From JBKCUI01 sp052161625 (GTDB lineage: Bacteria > Planctomycetota > Planctomycetia > Pirellulales > Pirellulaceae), in NCBI GenBank assembly GCA_052161625.1, contig CP197412.1: a DNA stretch of 64,000 bases; one strand, 5' to 3'. Shown piece by piece: positions 32,387 to 42,156 of this stretch (position 1 is its first letter; every line of letters begins with the position of its first letter). A model generated the notes under the pieces. That model saw only the letters and a program-made list of their open reading frames with translations, did no database searches and was not told the origin of the DNA. The position numbers and the translations under genes are program-made.

Positions 32387-35300
32387 ACTTGTTTCCGCAT
32401 ACAGCAGTTCTTGTACTTCTTTCCAGAACCACAGGGGCAGTTGTCGTTTCGACCGATCCGATCCCCTCTGTGTCGGATGGTAGGAACTGCCGTGTCGGGG
32501 GCACCCGCTCGCTCGGCTTGCTCAAGGTCGCGTTCCTTTTCAGCCATCAAACTGGACTGTTCTTCCGCGAGGGCTTGTCGAACGTCGAATTCGTCATGTC
32601 GAGCACTGGTTTCCACCCAAGCATCGGCGACGATATCGGAATCGATCGCCTCCATGCGGAAAATGACATCGGTCATTCGCTCGCCAATCGAAAGCCACAT
32701 TTGATCGAAGAGCCGCATCCCCTCTCGTTTGTACTCGACCTTGGGGTCCATTTGTCCCATGCTGCGGAAGTTCACACCGGCACGGACATGGTCCATGGCG
32801 AGCAAGTGATCCTTCCATGCGGAGTCAAGTTGTGTGAGGAGGACAGTTCGTTCGACACGTCGGATTTCGGGGAAGTATCGATCATCGATCGTTTGCGTCA
32901 TGCGATTGATGAACTCTTTGCGAGTCCATTCTCGCATCGATTCAGATTCACCGGACCAACCCAGTGTTTGGCGGGCCCAATTCGCAACCTTGTCGATCTC
33001 AGCTTGATCGCGTTGGAAAAGAGTTTTCAAGCTCTTCGATTCTTCGCGGCCGAATAGTGCATTCGCTTTTTCGGCTACGAGGCTGCGAAGACCGATTCCT
33101 TTTTCGACCGACTTCTTCGAGATGGTAACCAATGCCTCGAAGGATTGATTAGGATCCTCGGTGAGGCTTTCGCCTGCGTTAGGATCCTCGAATCGTGCCA
33201 TCGCCCAGTTCGCGACGGCAGCACCATCGATCGAGTAAGAATCGGGGGAAGTCATACTGCTGAAGCGACGGAAAGCCATCAAGACAGGGAACTGGCTTTC
33301 CCGTTCGCTGTAGGTGTCTTCGGCGAGCTTCAGTAGTTTCTTGACAATCTGTTCTGGCTCTTGCCCCTTGAGATCCTCGACATTGACTTGGATGCCGAAT
33401 TTATTGGCCATCCATCCCGCCAGGGATTTCAATCCAAAGTCATCGGTCAGGAACACAGCCCCTTCGGAGAGGTCGATCGATTCGATGTACTTGGTCGCGC
33501 TTTCGATCAGCTCTTCATCCATGCGATCGCGGTCGGTTTTCTTTAACGAGCTAACGGTGTAGTTCGTATTGAACCTCGCATTGACCCATTTGGTCATCGC
33601 TTCCCAATTCCATTCGGACTGTTCGGTTTCCAGAGGAAGGTTCTCATCGATAGCATCTAAAATTTGGGTCTCAGCGGCTCGTTCTGTCTGATCCTTGGCG
33701 TAGAGGACAGCGGTGTTGGGTTCGACCCCTCGGAAGTCTTTGGGATCGAGTTGAACACCGAGTCGGGCGCCAGCCCATTTCGCGTAGGACTCCGCGCCGA
33801 AGAGCGGATCGCAATACTGTTCCACATTGCTTTGAATCTGCTCGCGGAGTTGGTTCATGACCAAATCGCGGCAACTGGTTCCGTCCAGAATCTCCTGCCT
33901 ATAGCCATAGACCCGTTTGCGTTGGTAATCCATGACTTCGTCGTATTCGAGCAAACTCTTTCGGGCTTCGAAGTTTCTCTCCTCGACCTTCTTTTGAGCG
34001 CCTGAGATTCGTTTCGAAACATAGGGACTTTCGATGGCCTCGCCATTGCCCATGCCCATCCGCTTCATCCACTCTCGAACCCATTCTCCCGCGAAGATAC
34101 GCATCAAATCGTCTTCGAGCGACAAGTAGAAGCGACTGGAACCCGGGTCACCTTGCCGGCCGCAACGACCTCGAAGCTGAAGGTCGATGCGTCGCGATTC
34201 GTGTCGTTCGGTTCCGACGACGTAGAGACCACCTTTCTTGCGAACCTGTTCCCCTTGGGATTTCATTTGTTCGCGCTGTTCGATTTCGTGGACCAGCGAT
34301 TCCCATTCATCCTTCGGGACTTCCAATCGGGTTGGATAGCGATCTTGCAGTTGAGCCCAAGCCATGGTGTCGGGGTTTCCACCGAGAATGATGTCGGTCC
34401 CCCGACCGGCCATGTTGGTCGCAATCGTAACAGCTCCCATACGTCCCGCTTGGGCAACGATTTCCGCTTCGCGTTTGTGTTGTTTGGCGTTGAGAACCTC
34501 TGCCTTTACCCCACGCTGATCGAGCAATCTCGCAAGCTTTTCGCTCTTTTCGATCGAGACGGTCCCGACCAAGATCGGGCGACCGGAGTATTCGATTTCG
34601 TTGATTTCCGTGCGGGGAACCGTCACCAGTTCTTTGGAGTCGGATTTCTTGAGAGTGACTTCGGTATCGTTTTCCGATTGGATGGTTCCTACCAAAGCCC
34701 CTTTGCTCCGATCGACATATCGGATCGTATCGAATTTGTGAACGCGTTCGACTTCATCTGCGACGGCGTCGAATTTTTCTTGCTCCGAAAGGTAGATCGC
34801 GTCGGGGAATTCGATGCGCTGCAATCCCCGGTTGGAAGGAATGGCGATGACCCCCAGTTTGTAGATCTTGTTGAACTCGTTCGCTTCGGTCATTGCCGTT
34901 CCGGTCATTCCGGCGATCTTGCGATAGAGTTTGAAGAAGTTCTGGAGGGTGATCGTCGCGAGAGTTTGGGTTTCCTCTTTGATTTGGACCCCTTCTTTGG
35001 CTTCGACAGCTTGGTGCAATCCATCGCTCCACTGACGACCTTCCATCAATCGGCCGGTGAATTCGTCGACGATGATGATTGCGCCATCCTTGACGACGTA
35101 GTTGACATCTTTCTTGTACAAGTGGTGGGCTTTGAGGGCATTGTCCAGCAGGTGGGGCCACTCCATGTTTCCGACCGTGTAGAAGCTTTCGACGCCGGCC
35201 AAGTTCTCGGCTTCGCGAATCCCGGCATCGGTCAAGTTCACCGTGTGATCTTTTTCGTTGACAACGAAGTGGTCCTCTCGCTTCAACGCGCGGGCCACTT

Positions 35301-36108
35301 TATCGGCGTCGGCGTATTTCCCCATGTCCCGAGCCGCGCTCCCGGAGATGATAAGCGGTGTACGGGCTTCATCGATCAGGATGTTGTCAACTTCGTCGAT
35401 GACAGCGTAATTAAGTGGCCCTTGGACCTGTTGCTGCTCGGGTGGGAATCGATGATCGCCGCGAGAGGCCATGCGCATGTTGTCGCGCAAATAGTCGAAT
35501 CCCAATTCGTTATTGGTGGCGTAGGTGATATCCGCGGCGTAGGACTGCTGGCGTTGAGAGTTAGACATTCCGCTTTGGATGCTGCCGACGGTGAGTCCCA
35601 GCCCCATGTAGAGAGGGGCCATCCACTCCATGTCCCGTCGCGCTAAGTAGTCGTTGACGGTGACAACGTGGACTCCCTTTCCTTCGAGCGCGTTGAGATA
35701 GGCGGGAAGCGTCGCCACGAGCGTCTTTCCTTCTCCGGTGATCATTTCGGCGATGTTTCCGCCGTGAAGAACCATTCCACCGATGAGCTGCACGTCGTAG
35801 TGACGCATTTTGAGGAATCGTCGGCCGGCTTCACGGCACGTTGCAAACGCTTCGACGAGGATGTCTTCGAGCGTTTCACCATCGGCCAAACGTTTGCGAA
35901 ATTTGACCGTCTGCTCCCGGAGTTCCTCATCGCTGAGGGAAGTCATTTTCGGTTCTAGTTCGCCGACGAGTTTGGCAAGCTCGCTAAAGCGCTTGATCTG
36001 TCTGGAGTTGGCTGAGCCAAAGAAAACCGTCAGGCCTCGATCCAGTCCTCCCAATACTCCGTTGACGGCATTGGAAGTCCCTTCCCAGATTTTTTCGAGC
36101 AGTTGCAT
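32383..36108 (-). CDS. secA: Preprotein translocase ATPase SecA, extended form
   Basis: A SecA of 1241 residues against about 900 in E. coli. Seen in order: EMITGEGKTLVATLPAYLNAL (Walker A region), VIDEVDNILIDEARTPLIISG (Walker B), GMTGTAMTEANEF, ATNMAGRGTDIILGG, LQLRGRCGRQGDPG and the zinc-binding C-terminus NDNCPCGSGKKYKNCC. The extra length lies between about residues 770 and 1050, inside the helical wing/scaffold part, and is built of repeated units (see findings). The segment after it, LLTQLDSAWKDHLLAMDHV, is the normal scaffold. It drives Sec-dependent export at the inner membrane. It converges with the GT10 gene and is divergent from the gene at 36323. The leader 36109-36322 has no gene. 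Confidence 0.95.
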   Translation of the reverse strand: MQLLEKIWEGTSNAVNGVLGGLDRGLTVFFGSANSRQIKRFSELAKLVGELEPKMTSLSDEELREQTVKFRKRLADGETLEDILVEAFATCREAGRRFLKMRHYDVQLIGGMVLHGGNIAEMITGEGKTLVATLPAYLNALEGKGVHVVTVNDYLARRDMEWMAPLYMGLGLTVGSIQSGMSNSQRQQSYAADITYATNNELGFDYLRDNMRMASRGDHRFPPEQQQVQGPLNYAVIDEVDNILIDEARTPLIISGSAARDMGKYADADKVARALKREDHFVVNEKDHTVNLTDAGIREAENLAGVESFYTVGNMEWPHLLDNALKAHHLYKKDVNYVVKDGAIIIVDEFTGRLMEGRQWSDGLHQAVEAKEGVQIKEETQTLATITLQNFFKLYRKIAGMTGTAMTEANEFNKIYKLGVIAIPSNRGLQRIEFPDAIYLSEQEKFDAVADEVERVHKFDTIRYVDRSKGALVGTIQSENDTEVTLKKSDSKELVTVPRTEINEIEYSGRPILVGTVSIEKSEKLARLLDQRGVKAEVLNAKQHKREAEIVAQAGRMGAVTIATNMAGRGTDIILGGNPDTMAWAQLQDRYPTRLEVPKDEWESLVHEIEQREQMKSQGEQVRKKGGLYVVGTERHESRRIDLQLRGRCGRQGDPGSSRFYLSLEDDLMRIFAGEWVREWMKRMGMGNGEAIESPYVSKRISGAQKKVEERNFEARKSLLEYDEVMDYQRKRVYGYRQEILDGTSCRDLVMNQLREQIQSNVEQYCDPLFGAESYAKWAGARLGVQLDPKDFRGVEPNTAVLYAKDQTERAAETQILDAIDENLPLETEQSEWNWEAMTKWVNARFNTNYTVSSLKKTDRDRMDEELIESATKYIESIDLSEGAVFLTDDFGLKSLAGWMANKFGIQVNVEDLKGQEPEQIVKKLLKLAEDTYSERESQFPVLMAFRRFSSMTSPDSYSIDGAAVANWAMARFEDPNAGESLTEDPNQSFEALVTISKKSVEKGIGLRSLVAEKANALFGREESKSLKTLFQRDQAEIDKVANWARQTLGWSGESESMREWTRKEFINRMTQTIDDRYFPEIRRVERTVLLTQLDSAWKDHLLAMDHVRAGVNFRSMGQMDPKVEYKREGMRLFDQMWLSIGERMTDVIFRMEAIDSDIVADAWVETSARHDEFDVRQALAEEQSSLMAEKERDLEQAERAGAPDTAVPTIRHRGDRIGRNDNCPCGSGKKYKNCCMRKQV

Positions 36109-36322
36109 TTTGCGGACAGATCTTAGAGAAACAAAGCGCGGTTGGAGCCGCAGGTGGAGTCGTAAACAGCCCCGTGAATCGTCGTGGCCAAGGAGGCCCA
36201 GGCGACGACTGTGGTCCTATTCTACGTATTTTCCGAGTTTGGTCGCGGGGAGCGTATCGATTCGGTAGACTTGCGTCAATTCAAGCATTTGATCTCGTCG
36301 CCCCTCCGGACCCTCCGTCGCA

Positions 36323-36790
36323 ATGGACACGTCGTATTCCACTTGGTACCAAAATGGCCTTTCGTTCGAGTGCACGCAATGTGGCAATTGCTGCAGCGGC
36401 CCTGGAACTGGATACGTCTGGGTGAGCGAGAGCGAGATTGCGGAGATCGCTAAGGCTGTGGGCATGGAGGACGACCTCGATGGTTTTGAGCGGAAATTCA
36501 CGCGTCGCATCGGAGCTCGAGTCAGCTTGGTCGAGTATTCCGACGGCGACTGTATTTTCCTGGAACCCGAGACTCGGCGCTGTTCCGTTTACGAATCGAG
36601 ACCCTCGCAATGCCGGACTTGGCCGTTCTGGGAGTCGAATATCGCCACCCCCAGAGACTGGAAAGAAATTTCAAAGAATTGCCCAGGGTGCAATCGAGGC
36701 CGCTTGTATAGCATCGAGGAGATTCGCAAGGTGATCGACGGGGAGCAGCAAGCGGAAAAGGCCTTCGATGGACCAGATTGCGGAGCGTAG
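36323..36790 (+). CDS. YkgJ-family cysteine cluster protein
   Basis: A protein of 155 residues with the YkgJ cysteine pattern: FECTQCGNCCSGPG near the N-terminus, GDCIFLEPETRRCSVYESRPSQCRTWPFW in the middle, and NCPGCNRG later. Eight or more conserved cysteines could bind zinc or an iron-sulfur cluster; the function of the family is not firmly known. The first ATG is used; no strong ribosome-binding site is visible. It is divergent from secA and converges with the small cysteine-rich gene at 36812. Confidence 0.88.
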   Translation: MDTSYSTWYQNGLSFECTQCGNCCSGPGTGYVWVSESEIAEIAKAVGMEDDLDGFERKFTRRIGARVSLVEYSDGDCIFLEPETRRCSVYESRPSQCRTWPFWESNIATPRDWKEISKNCPGCNRGRLYSIEEIRKVIDGEQQAEKAFDGPDCGA

Positions 36791-36811
36791 GTCGGATCGG
36801 TTGGGACTCGA

Positions 36812-37123
36812 TCAGGGTGTCTCCATGATGGCCACTTGGACGTAGTTATACCAACCGAGTAGGTATATTTCTTCCAGCGTGGCCCAGTGGCTTTGGGGGC
36901 CCCAAAGGGATTTTTGGCATCGAGGGCAAGCCGGTTCCCCTTCATTCTTGGTGAGGATGCGTTCTTGGAGAGAGGGAGTGGACCAAACCGCATCGCACTC
37001 GTCACACAGAATGGTCGCAACCGATTCCGAGGGATTCGCATCGGACTTGCATATCCGCGGCCTCAATAGACCTTGTTCACAGATGGGACACGAGCAAATG
37101 TACAGTAATTTTGAGGTCGGCAT
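36812..37123 (-). CDS. Small zinc-ribbon-like protein
   Basis: A protein of 103 residues with three C-x-x-C pairs: CPIC, CDEC and CPRC. The last two resemble a zinc ribbon (ILCDECDAVWSTP; PACPRCQKSLWG). It has no membrane segment. I do not recognise a family; proteins with this WSTP pattern after a C-x-x-C are usually stand-alone metal-binding folds. It follows the membrane-anchored protein at 37130 by six bases, so it is in the same operon. Confidence 0.7.
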   Translation of the reverse strand: MPTSKLLYICSCPICEQGLLRPRICKSDANPSESVATILCDECDAVWSTPSLQERILTKNEGEPACPRCQKSLWGPQSHWATLEEIYLLGWYNYVQVAIMETP

Positions 37124-37129
37124 GGGTCT

Positions 37130-37852
37130 TTAGAACGGGTAGGCGGTGATTACGGAATCGTCATCCAAGACAATTTTGAGCTTTCTCAATGGCGGATTGG
37201 ATTTCCGTTTCCCTTCTTGTCCCCCCAAGAAACCGATCTCGCGAGGGAATTGGACCTCGAGAATCGTCCTTCCTGCGTCCCGCGAACTCGAAGTCCCCGA
37301 CGCTTTTTTCATCGCTCTGAGGTAGGCGTCGTCGATCGCCTGCAGGAATTCGGCCATCGAGCCACGAAAGACTCCGTGGGGGCCAGGTCGCTCGGGGATA
37401 TCGCGGAGGTGCCGTTCCAAGTGTTTCAGTCGATGGCCCTCTTCCGAACCTCGTTTGTAGAGCAATCCAGCGGGAGATTGGAAGGTTTGTTCGGCGATCT
37501 TCTCTAAGAACGTCTCGGCCGAGTTCTTTGCGGAGGTTGCTGTCGAGGTGGCTGTCGAGGTGGTCGTTGCATCCCGGGAGGCTTCGGACGCTTCCACGCC
37601 AGCATCTTGCGGTACCGACAATTTGTCAGAGCGCGAGGGAGACGAGGGGTTATCGGGACGTTTGGAGTCGGAATCCGCGACCCAGAAAGCCGGCAATTCC
37701 CAGCCAAATTGTCGGTTAAGCCAGGGTTGCGCGACGCTGTAGAGGGCGAGGAGCAGAACGATACCAATCAGCCAAACGGGGCTTCGCGCTCGCAGTGGAT
37801 TCCGTGGGTTGAATTTGGAAAGCTGGTTGGGGGCTTGTCGTTTTGCGATCAT
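37130..37852 (-). CDS. Membrane-anchored hypothetical protein with a possible BECR/EndoU-like C-terminus
   Basis: A protein of about 240 residues. Residues 20-40 (SPVWLIGIVLLLALYSVAQ) form one membrane helix after a short basic N-terminus. A low-complexity linker rich in Ser, Thr and Ala follows. The last 125 residues are a folded domain: SPAGLLYKRG, then EGHRLKHLERHLRD and GPHGVFRG, and at the end PLRKLKIVLDDDSVITAYPF. The order H-x-x-x-H followed by a strand ending in T-A-Y-P recalls BECR-fold nucleases (EndoU/CdiA-type toxins), but this is a weak reading. The ATG at 37850-37852 is chosen; one ten codons earlier is possible. Confidence 0.6.
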   Translation of the reverse strand: MIAKRQAPNQLSKFNPRNPLRARSPVWLIGIVLLLALYSVAQPWLNRQFGWELPAFWVADSDSKRPDNPSSPSRSDKLSVPQDAGVEASEASRDATTTSTATSTATSAKNSAETFLEKIAEQTFQSPAGLLYKRGSEEGHRLKHLERHLRDIPERPGPHGVFRGSMAEFLQAIDDAYLRAMKKASGTSSSRDAGRTILEVQFPREIGFLGGQEGKRKSNPPLRKLKIVLDDDSVITAYPF

Positions 37853-37996
37853 GCAATGGTCCTTGAAAGTAGCTTCGATCATACATGCAGGTGGAGACTT
37901 GGTGCCATTCCAACTACAATGGGGCTGGACGTTTGGAGTCTCCCTGCCTTGCTTTTCCCACCTTCTTGCCGCTCGAACCCACCATAGGTTTCAACC

Positions 37997-40900
37997 TTGT
38001 ATTGGCTAGCCGAAATCTGCGTAAAGCGACCTGTGTTCGCTCTGATGCTCGTGATGGCCCTCGTCGTTGCGGGAATTGTTGCTTTCCCCAGTTTGGGGAT
38101 CGACCGTTATCCGAGCACGGATTTGCCGACGGTTTTCATCCGCACGAATTACCCCGGGGCGGCCTCCCAAGAGGTCGAGTCCGAGGTCTCCCAAATCGTT
38201 GAGGATGCGGTGTCGACCGTCGCAGGGATCGAGGAATTGCGCAGTATTTCCAACGACGGCAGTTCGATTTGTATCATCACGTTCGCTCTTTCACGGGATA
38301 TCGATGCAGCGTTGCAGGACGTTCGGGATGCTGTCTCCGCGGTCTCGAACCGACTGCCCGACACGGTGGATCCGCCGGTCGTCCAGAAATCGGATATCGA
38401 TTCCAGCCCCATCATGACCATCGCGGTGTCGGGAGAGCGAACTCCGACCGAGTTATATTTTCTGGCGGATCGATACGTCAAAAGCGTCATCGAATCGAGC
38501 AAAGGAGTTGGTCAAGTATCCATTTCCGGCGCGGCCGAGCGTGCAATCAAGGTCAACGTCGATGCGAAGCGGCTTGCGGCGTACGAAATGTCGATCTTGC
38601 AAGTGCGTGAGGCATTGGTGCGGCAAAACACAGAAGTTCCGGGTGGCCGAGTGGACGAGGGACTTCGAGAGCGATCGCTTCGGACCCTTGGACGCGTCGA
38701 GGCGGCGAAAGATTTTCCTGAATTGGTCGTCGATACGATCGATGGAGTCCCGATTCGCCTGAAGGATTTAGGGACGGTCGAGGACTCGACCAAAGAGGTT
38801 CGGACCATCGCGAGACTCGATGGCGTTCCCACCGTCACCTTGAGCGTCCAACGTCAATCCGGTGAGAACACCGTCAATGTGATCGCAGGTGTGAAGGAGC
38901 GTCTGGAACGATCGCGTGGACTGTTGCCGTCGGATGTCAACGTGACAGTGATCCAAGATCAGTCGCGTTACATCCTTGCAGCCCTCCACGAGATCGAGAA
39001 CCACTTGATTTCCGGTTCGATTCTTGCATGTCTGACCGTTCTCCTGTTTATGCGTTCATGGCGATCGACGTTGATTGCATCGGTGGCGATCCCTGCTTCT
39101 ATCATCGCCACGTTTGCGTTCATGAAGGCATTCGGATTTACGCTGAACAACGTCACAATGCTCGCATTGGTATTGATGGTAGGAGTCGTGATCGACGATG
39201 CGATCGTCGTGCTTGAAAACGTATTTCGTTGCATCGAGGAGCTTGGGATGGATGCCAAGCAAGCGGCGATTGAGGGGACCAAAGAGATCGGTTTAGCCGT
39301 ATTGGCGACAACCGTTTCCCTGGTGATCGTCTTTTTGCCGGTGTCGTTCCTATCCAGCGTGACGGGCCGCATGCTGTTTGAGTTCGGAGTAACCGCCACG
39401 GTCGCCATTCTCGTTTCGATGTTTATCAGCTTCACTCTGACTCCAATGATGTGCAGCTTGTTGTTGAAGAGTCCGACGGCAGAAGAGCGGGCCAAAGCGA
39501 AATCTCATGAGAAAGGGACTCGAGGAGGGTTCTACCATTGGATCGAAGTCGGCTACATGGCGACCCTCAAGCTAGCGATGCGATACCGCTTCGCGACGTT
39601 GATCTTGTGCGTCCTCACGATCCTGGCCAACATCCCGTTATACGGATGGGTGCGACAGGACTATATCCCCACCAACGTTGATGAGTCTGAGTTTGAAGTC
39701 AGCATCAATGCCAAAGAGGGGACCACCATTTTGGCGATGAATTCCGCGGTCGAGCAAATCGAAAAGACTTTGCAGGCGATCCCGGGAGTGGAATTAACGT
39801 TGACGTCGGTTGGCTCGCGAGGATTCGGCGGCGTGAACAGTGCGAACATTTACGTGCGGTTGGAAGATGCCGAAAAGAGAAGCTTCTCGCTGCACCGTCT
39901 TTGGAAGGAGCTCCTACGAGGGCAACCGAAAGAAGCATTCGAAGGAAACTATTCCCAGCAGGAAAAGATGGCCGAGATCCGTGGGTTGCTCAAATCGTTT
40001 CCCGACGTTCGTTTGTCGCTTCGCAATCTTACGTCGTTGCGGCAAGGCCCGAATGTCGACATCGATTTCACGATCACGGGGCCAGACCCCAAGGCATTGG
40101 CAACATTTAGTGAGAAGGTCCGTTCGGCGGTCTTGAACAATGTGGATGGGGTCGTCGACATCGATACCACATTGCGGCTGGATAAGCCAGAATTACTTGT
40201 CGACATCGATCGGGAGCGAGCGGCAGCGATGGGAGTCTCCGTTCAAGAGATTGCAGATACGCTTCGAGTCGCTGTCGGAGGAGACGACCGAGTCTCCCGA
40301 TACCGGGATGCCTCCGTGGATGATGCCTACGACGTCGAGTTGCGATTGGTAGGAGTCGACCGGCAAGACACCGATTCCATTTCGCAGTTGTACGTTCGAA
40401 CGAATCCAGCCGCCGTGTCGATGATTAGTAGAGAGCCCAACTCCCCACCGACCGATGGGTCAAGTCGAACAACTCTGACGCGTGTCGAGAATTTGGTGAA
40501 TTTTCAGTTCGCGGATTCGCAAGCTCGGATCGACCGATTGGATCGGCAGCGCATGGTTGCGATTCGAGGGAATCTGTCCCAAGGCTACGCGTTGGCAGAC
40601 CGGATCGATGCCATCAAGCGAGAGGCCGATGCGATTGGGGTCCCGCCTGGCTTTGAGACTCGCGTTATGGGTCGAGGAAGAGAACTTGATAGGACGCTGG
40701 GAGAATTTCGCTGGACGTTTCTTCTCAGTTTCATCTTCATGTACATCGTGCTGGCAGCCCAATTCGAGCATCTTGCCCATCCCTTGACCATCCTCTTTAC
40801 CCTTCCGCTATCGGTTCCTTTCGGTTTGATCAGTTTGTACTGGGGAAATGAGACGCTCAATGTGTACTCGGCGCTGGGGGTACTGGTTCTCTTTGGAGTG

Positions 40901-41329
40901 GTAAAGAAAGCGGCGATTCTGCAGATCGACTGCACGAATGCGTTGAGACACAAAGGGATGGATCGAGAGTCGGCCATTCTCCTTGCCAACCGAGACCGTT
41001 TGCGTCCTATTCTCATGACGACGATTTCGTTTGTTGCCGGACTGCTACCATTGTTGATAGCGACAGGGCCGGGTGCGGAAGAACGCCGCTCCATTGCTGT
41101 GTTGGCGACCGGTGGGCAGACTCTGTCCCTGCTCCTAACCCTGTTGGCTGTTCCGGTTCTCTACAGTTACTTGGACGATTTAGATGGTCCCTTTCGCAAG
41201 TGGTTTCGCAAAGACAAGTCCTCGAGTAAGGGAAACACGCCGTCGTCGTTACCCAACGCGGAGTCCTCGTCTCAAAATGCGGAGCCCTCTTCCCAGAATG
41301 CTGGTGCTTCATTGCAGAATGCAGGATAA
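37997..41329 (+). CDS. RND-family (HAE1/AcrB-type) efflux pump permease
   Basis: A protein of 1110 residues with the AcrB layout: first helix (CVKRPVFALMLVMALVVAGIVAF), large periplasmic domain, helices 2-6 from SGSILACLTVLLFMRSWRSTL through LMVGVVIDDAIVVLENVFRCIEE (the proton-relay Asp pair), a second periplasmic domain and final helices (IFMYIVLAAQFEHLAHPLTIL; LFGVVKKAAILQIDCTNALR). The start is a TTG at 37997-37999 after an AGG; no ATG gives the full first helix. The C-terminus ends in repeats of S-S-Q-N-A-(E/G). No membrane-fusion or TolC-type gene is adjacent, so its partners are elsewhere or absent. Substrate unknown. Confidence 0.92.
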   Translation: MYWLAEICVKRPVFALMLVMALVVAGIVAFPSLGIDRYPSTDLPTVFIRTNYPGAASQEVESEVSQIVEDAVSTVAGIEELRSISNDGSSICIITFALSRDIDAALQDVRDAVSAVSNRLPDTVDPPVVQKSDIDSSPIMTIAVSGERTPTELYFLADRYVKSVIESSKGVGQVSISGAAERAIKVNVDAKRLAAYEMSILQVREALVRQNTEVPGGRVDEGLRERSLRTLGRVEAAKDFPELVVDTIDGVPIRLKDLGTVEDSTKEVRTIARLDGVPTVTLSVQRQSGENTVNVIAGVKERLERSRGLLPSDVNVTVIQDQSRYILAALHEIENHLISGSILACLTVLLFMRSWRSTLIASVAIPASIIATFAFMKAFGFTLNNVTMLALVLMVGVVIDDAIVVLENVFRCIEELGMDAKQAAIEGTKEIGLAVLATTVSLVIVFLPVSFLSSVTGRMLFEFGVTATVAILVSMFISFTLTPMMCSLLLKSPTAEERAKAKSHEKGTRGGFYHWIEVGYMATLKLAMRYRFATLILCVLTILANIPLYGWVRQDYIPTNVDESEFEVSINAKEGTTILAMNSAVEQIEKTLQAIPGVELTLTSVGSRGFGGVNSANIYVRLEDAEKRSFSLHRLWKELLRGQPKEAFEGNYSQQEKMAEIRGLLKSFPDVRLSLRNLTSLRQGPNVDIDFTITGPDPKALATFSEKVRSAVLNNVDGVVDIDTTLRLDKPELLVDIDRERAAAMGVSVQEIADTLRVAVGGDDRVSRYRDASVDDAYDVELRLVGVDRQDTDSISQLYVRTNPAAVSMISREPNSPPTDGSSRTTLTRVENLVNFQFADSQARIDRLDRQRMVAIRGNLSQGYALADRIDAIKREADAIGVPPGFETRVMGRGRELDRTLGEFRWTFLLSFIFMYIVLAAQFEHLAHPLTILFTLPLSVPFGLISLYWGNETLNVYSALGVLVLFGVVKKAAILQIDCTNALRHKGMDRESAILLANRDRLRPILMTTISFVAGLLPLLIATGPGAEERRSIAVLATGGQTLSLLLTLLAVPVLYSYLDDLDGPFRKWFRKDKSSSKGNTPSSLPNAESSSQNAEPSSQNAGASLQNAG

Positions 41330-41403
41330 GTCGTTCACGGGCGCTCGATGGGCTGGCTAGAATAGCGGCACTTTCTTCGTTCCCACCATTGCGAGCCCTT
41401 TGA

Positions 41404-42156
41404 ATGATTCAAGCGAATCATCTGCATAAACAATTCCTCGTTCGCGGGCAACCGTTGGTTGCCGTTCATGATGTGAGTTTTCATGTCGCCAGCGGTGAGG
41501 TCTATGGTCTGCTCGGCCCCAATGGAGCGGGAAAGACGACTACGTTGCGCATGGTGATGGGTCTGTTGGAGCCGGATCGCGGGGAAGTTCGTATTGGAGA
41601 CCAGGCCACGGCACTCGATCCCATCTCCCATCGGAGTATGCTCGGTCTGATCTCAACGAACGACGGCGTCTATCCTTGGCTTTCGGTCAAGGAGATGCTC
41701 CTGTACTTTGCAGATCTTTACGCCGTTGATTTGTCCGTGGCGAAGGAGCGGATGAAAGAGCTGACGAGCCAACTTGGAATCGACACGATCTTGGAGCAAC
41801 GCTGTAGCACGTTGAGCACAGGGCAAAAGCAGCGAGTGATCTTAGCCCGAGGGTTGATGCATGATCCACCCGTCATGTTGCTCGATGAGCCGACGAGAGG
41901 TTTGGATGTCGTGGGAAGTCAAACGATTTTTCGGTTCATCGAATTGATACGAAGTCGCGGCAAAGCAGTTTTGCTCTCGACCCATCGGCTGGATGAGGCT
42001 GAGCGTGTATGCGATCGATTCGGACTCCTACATCGAGGGAAAATGCGATACGAAGGTAAGCTCGCCGACCTACAGCATGCAACAGGGCACCAACACCTAA
42101 CCGATATGTTTATCGAACTCATTCACGAATCGAATGGCCAGCCCGATGGATGTTAG
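41404..42156 (+). CDS. natA: ABC transporter ATP-binding protein, NatA-like
   Basis: A 250-residue ATPase: Walker A GPNGAGKTTT, Q-loop STNDGVYPW, signature LSTGQKQRV, Walker B VMLLDEPTRGLD and H-loop LSTHRLDEAE. It follows the NatA pattern and overlaps the downstream permease-protease gene by 23 bases, the arrangement known for sodium-export NatAB systems. Its start ATG follows the RND gene by 74 bases with nothing between. It probably energises export through the partner at 42134, with Na+ the best known substrate of the type; that is inference. Confidence 0.88.
   Translation: MIQANHLHKQFLVRGQPLVAVHDVSFHVASGEVYGLLGPNGAGKTTTLRMVMGLLEPDRGEVRIGDQATALDPISHRSMLGLISTNDGVYPWLSVKEMLLYFADLYAVDLSVAKERMKELTSQLGIDTILEQRCSTLSTGQKQRVILARGLMHDPPVMLLDEPTRGLDVVGSQTIFRFIELIRSRGKAVLLSTHRLDEAERVCDRFGLLHRGKMRYEGKLADLQHATGHQHLTDMFIELIHESNGQPDGC

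Noticed and set aside
34153..35646. A long open frame of 497 codons on the plus strand inside secA
   Set aside because: It is antisense to the conserved SecA motor domain and its translation has no family features; it is a shadow of biased codon use.
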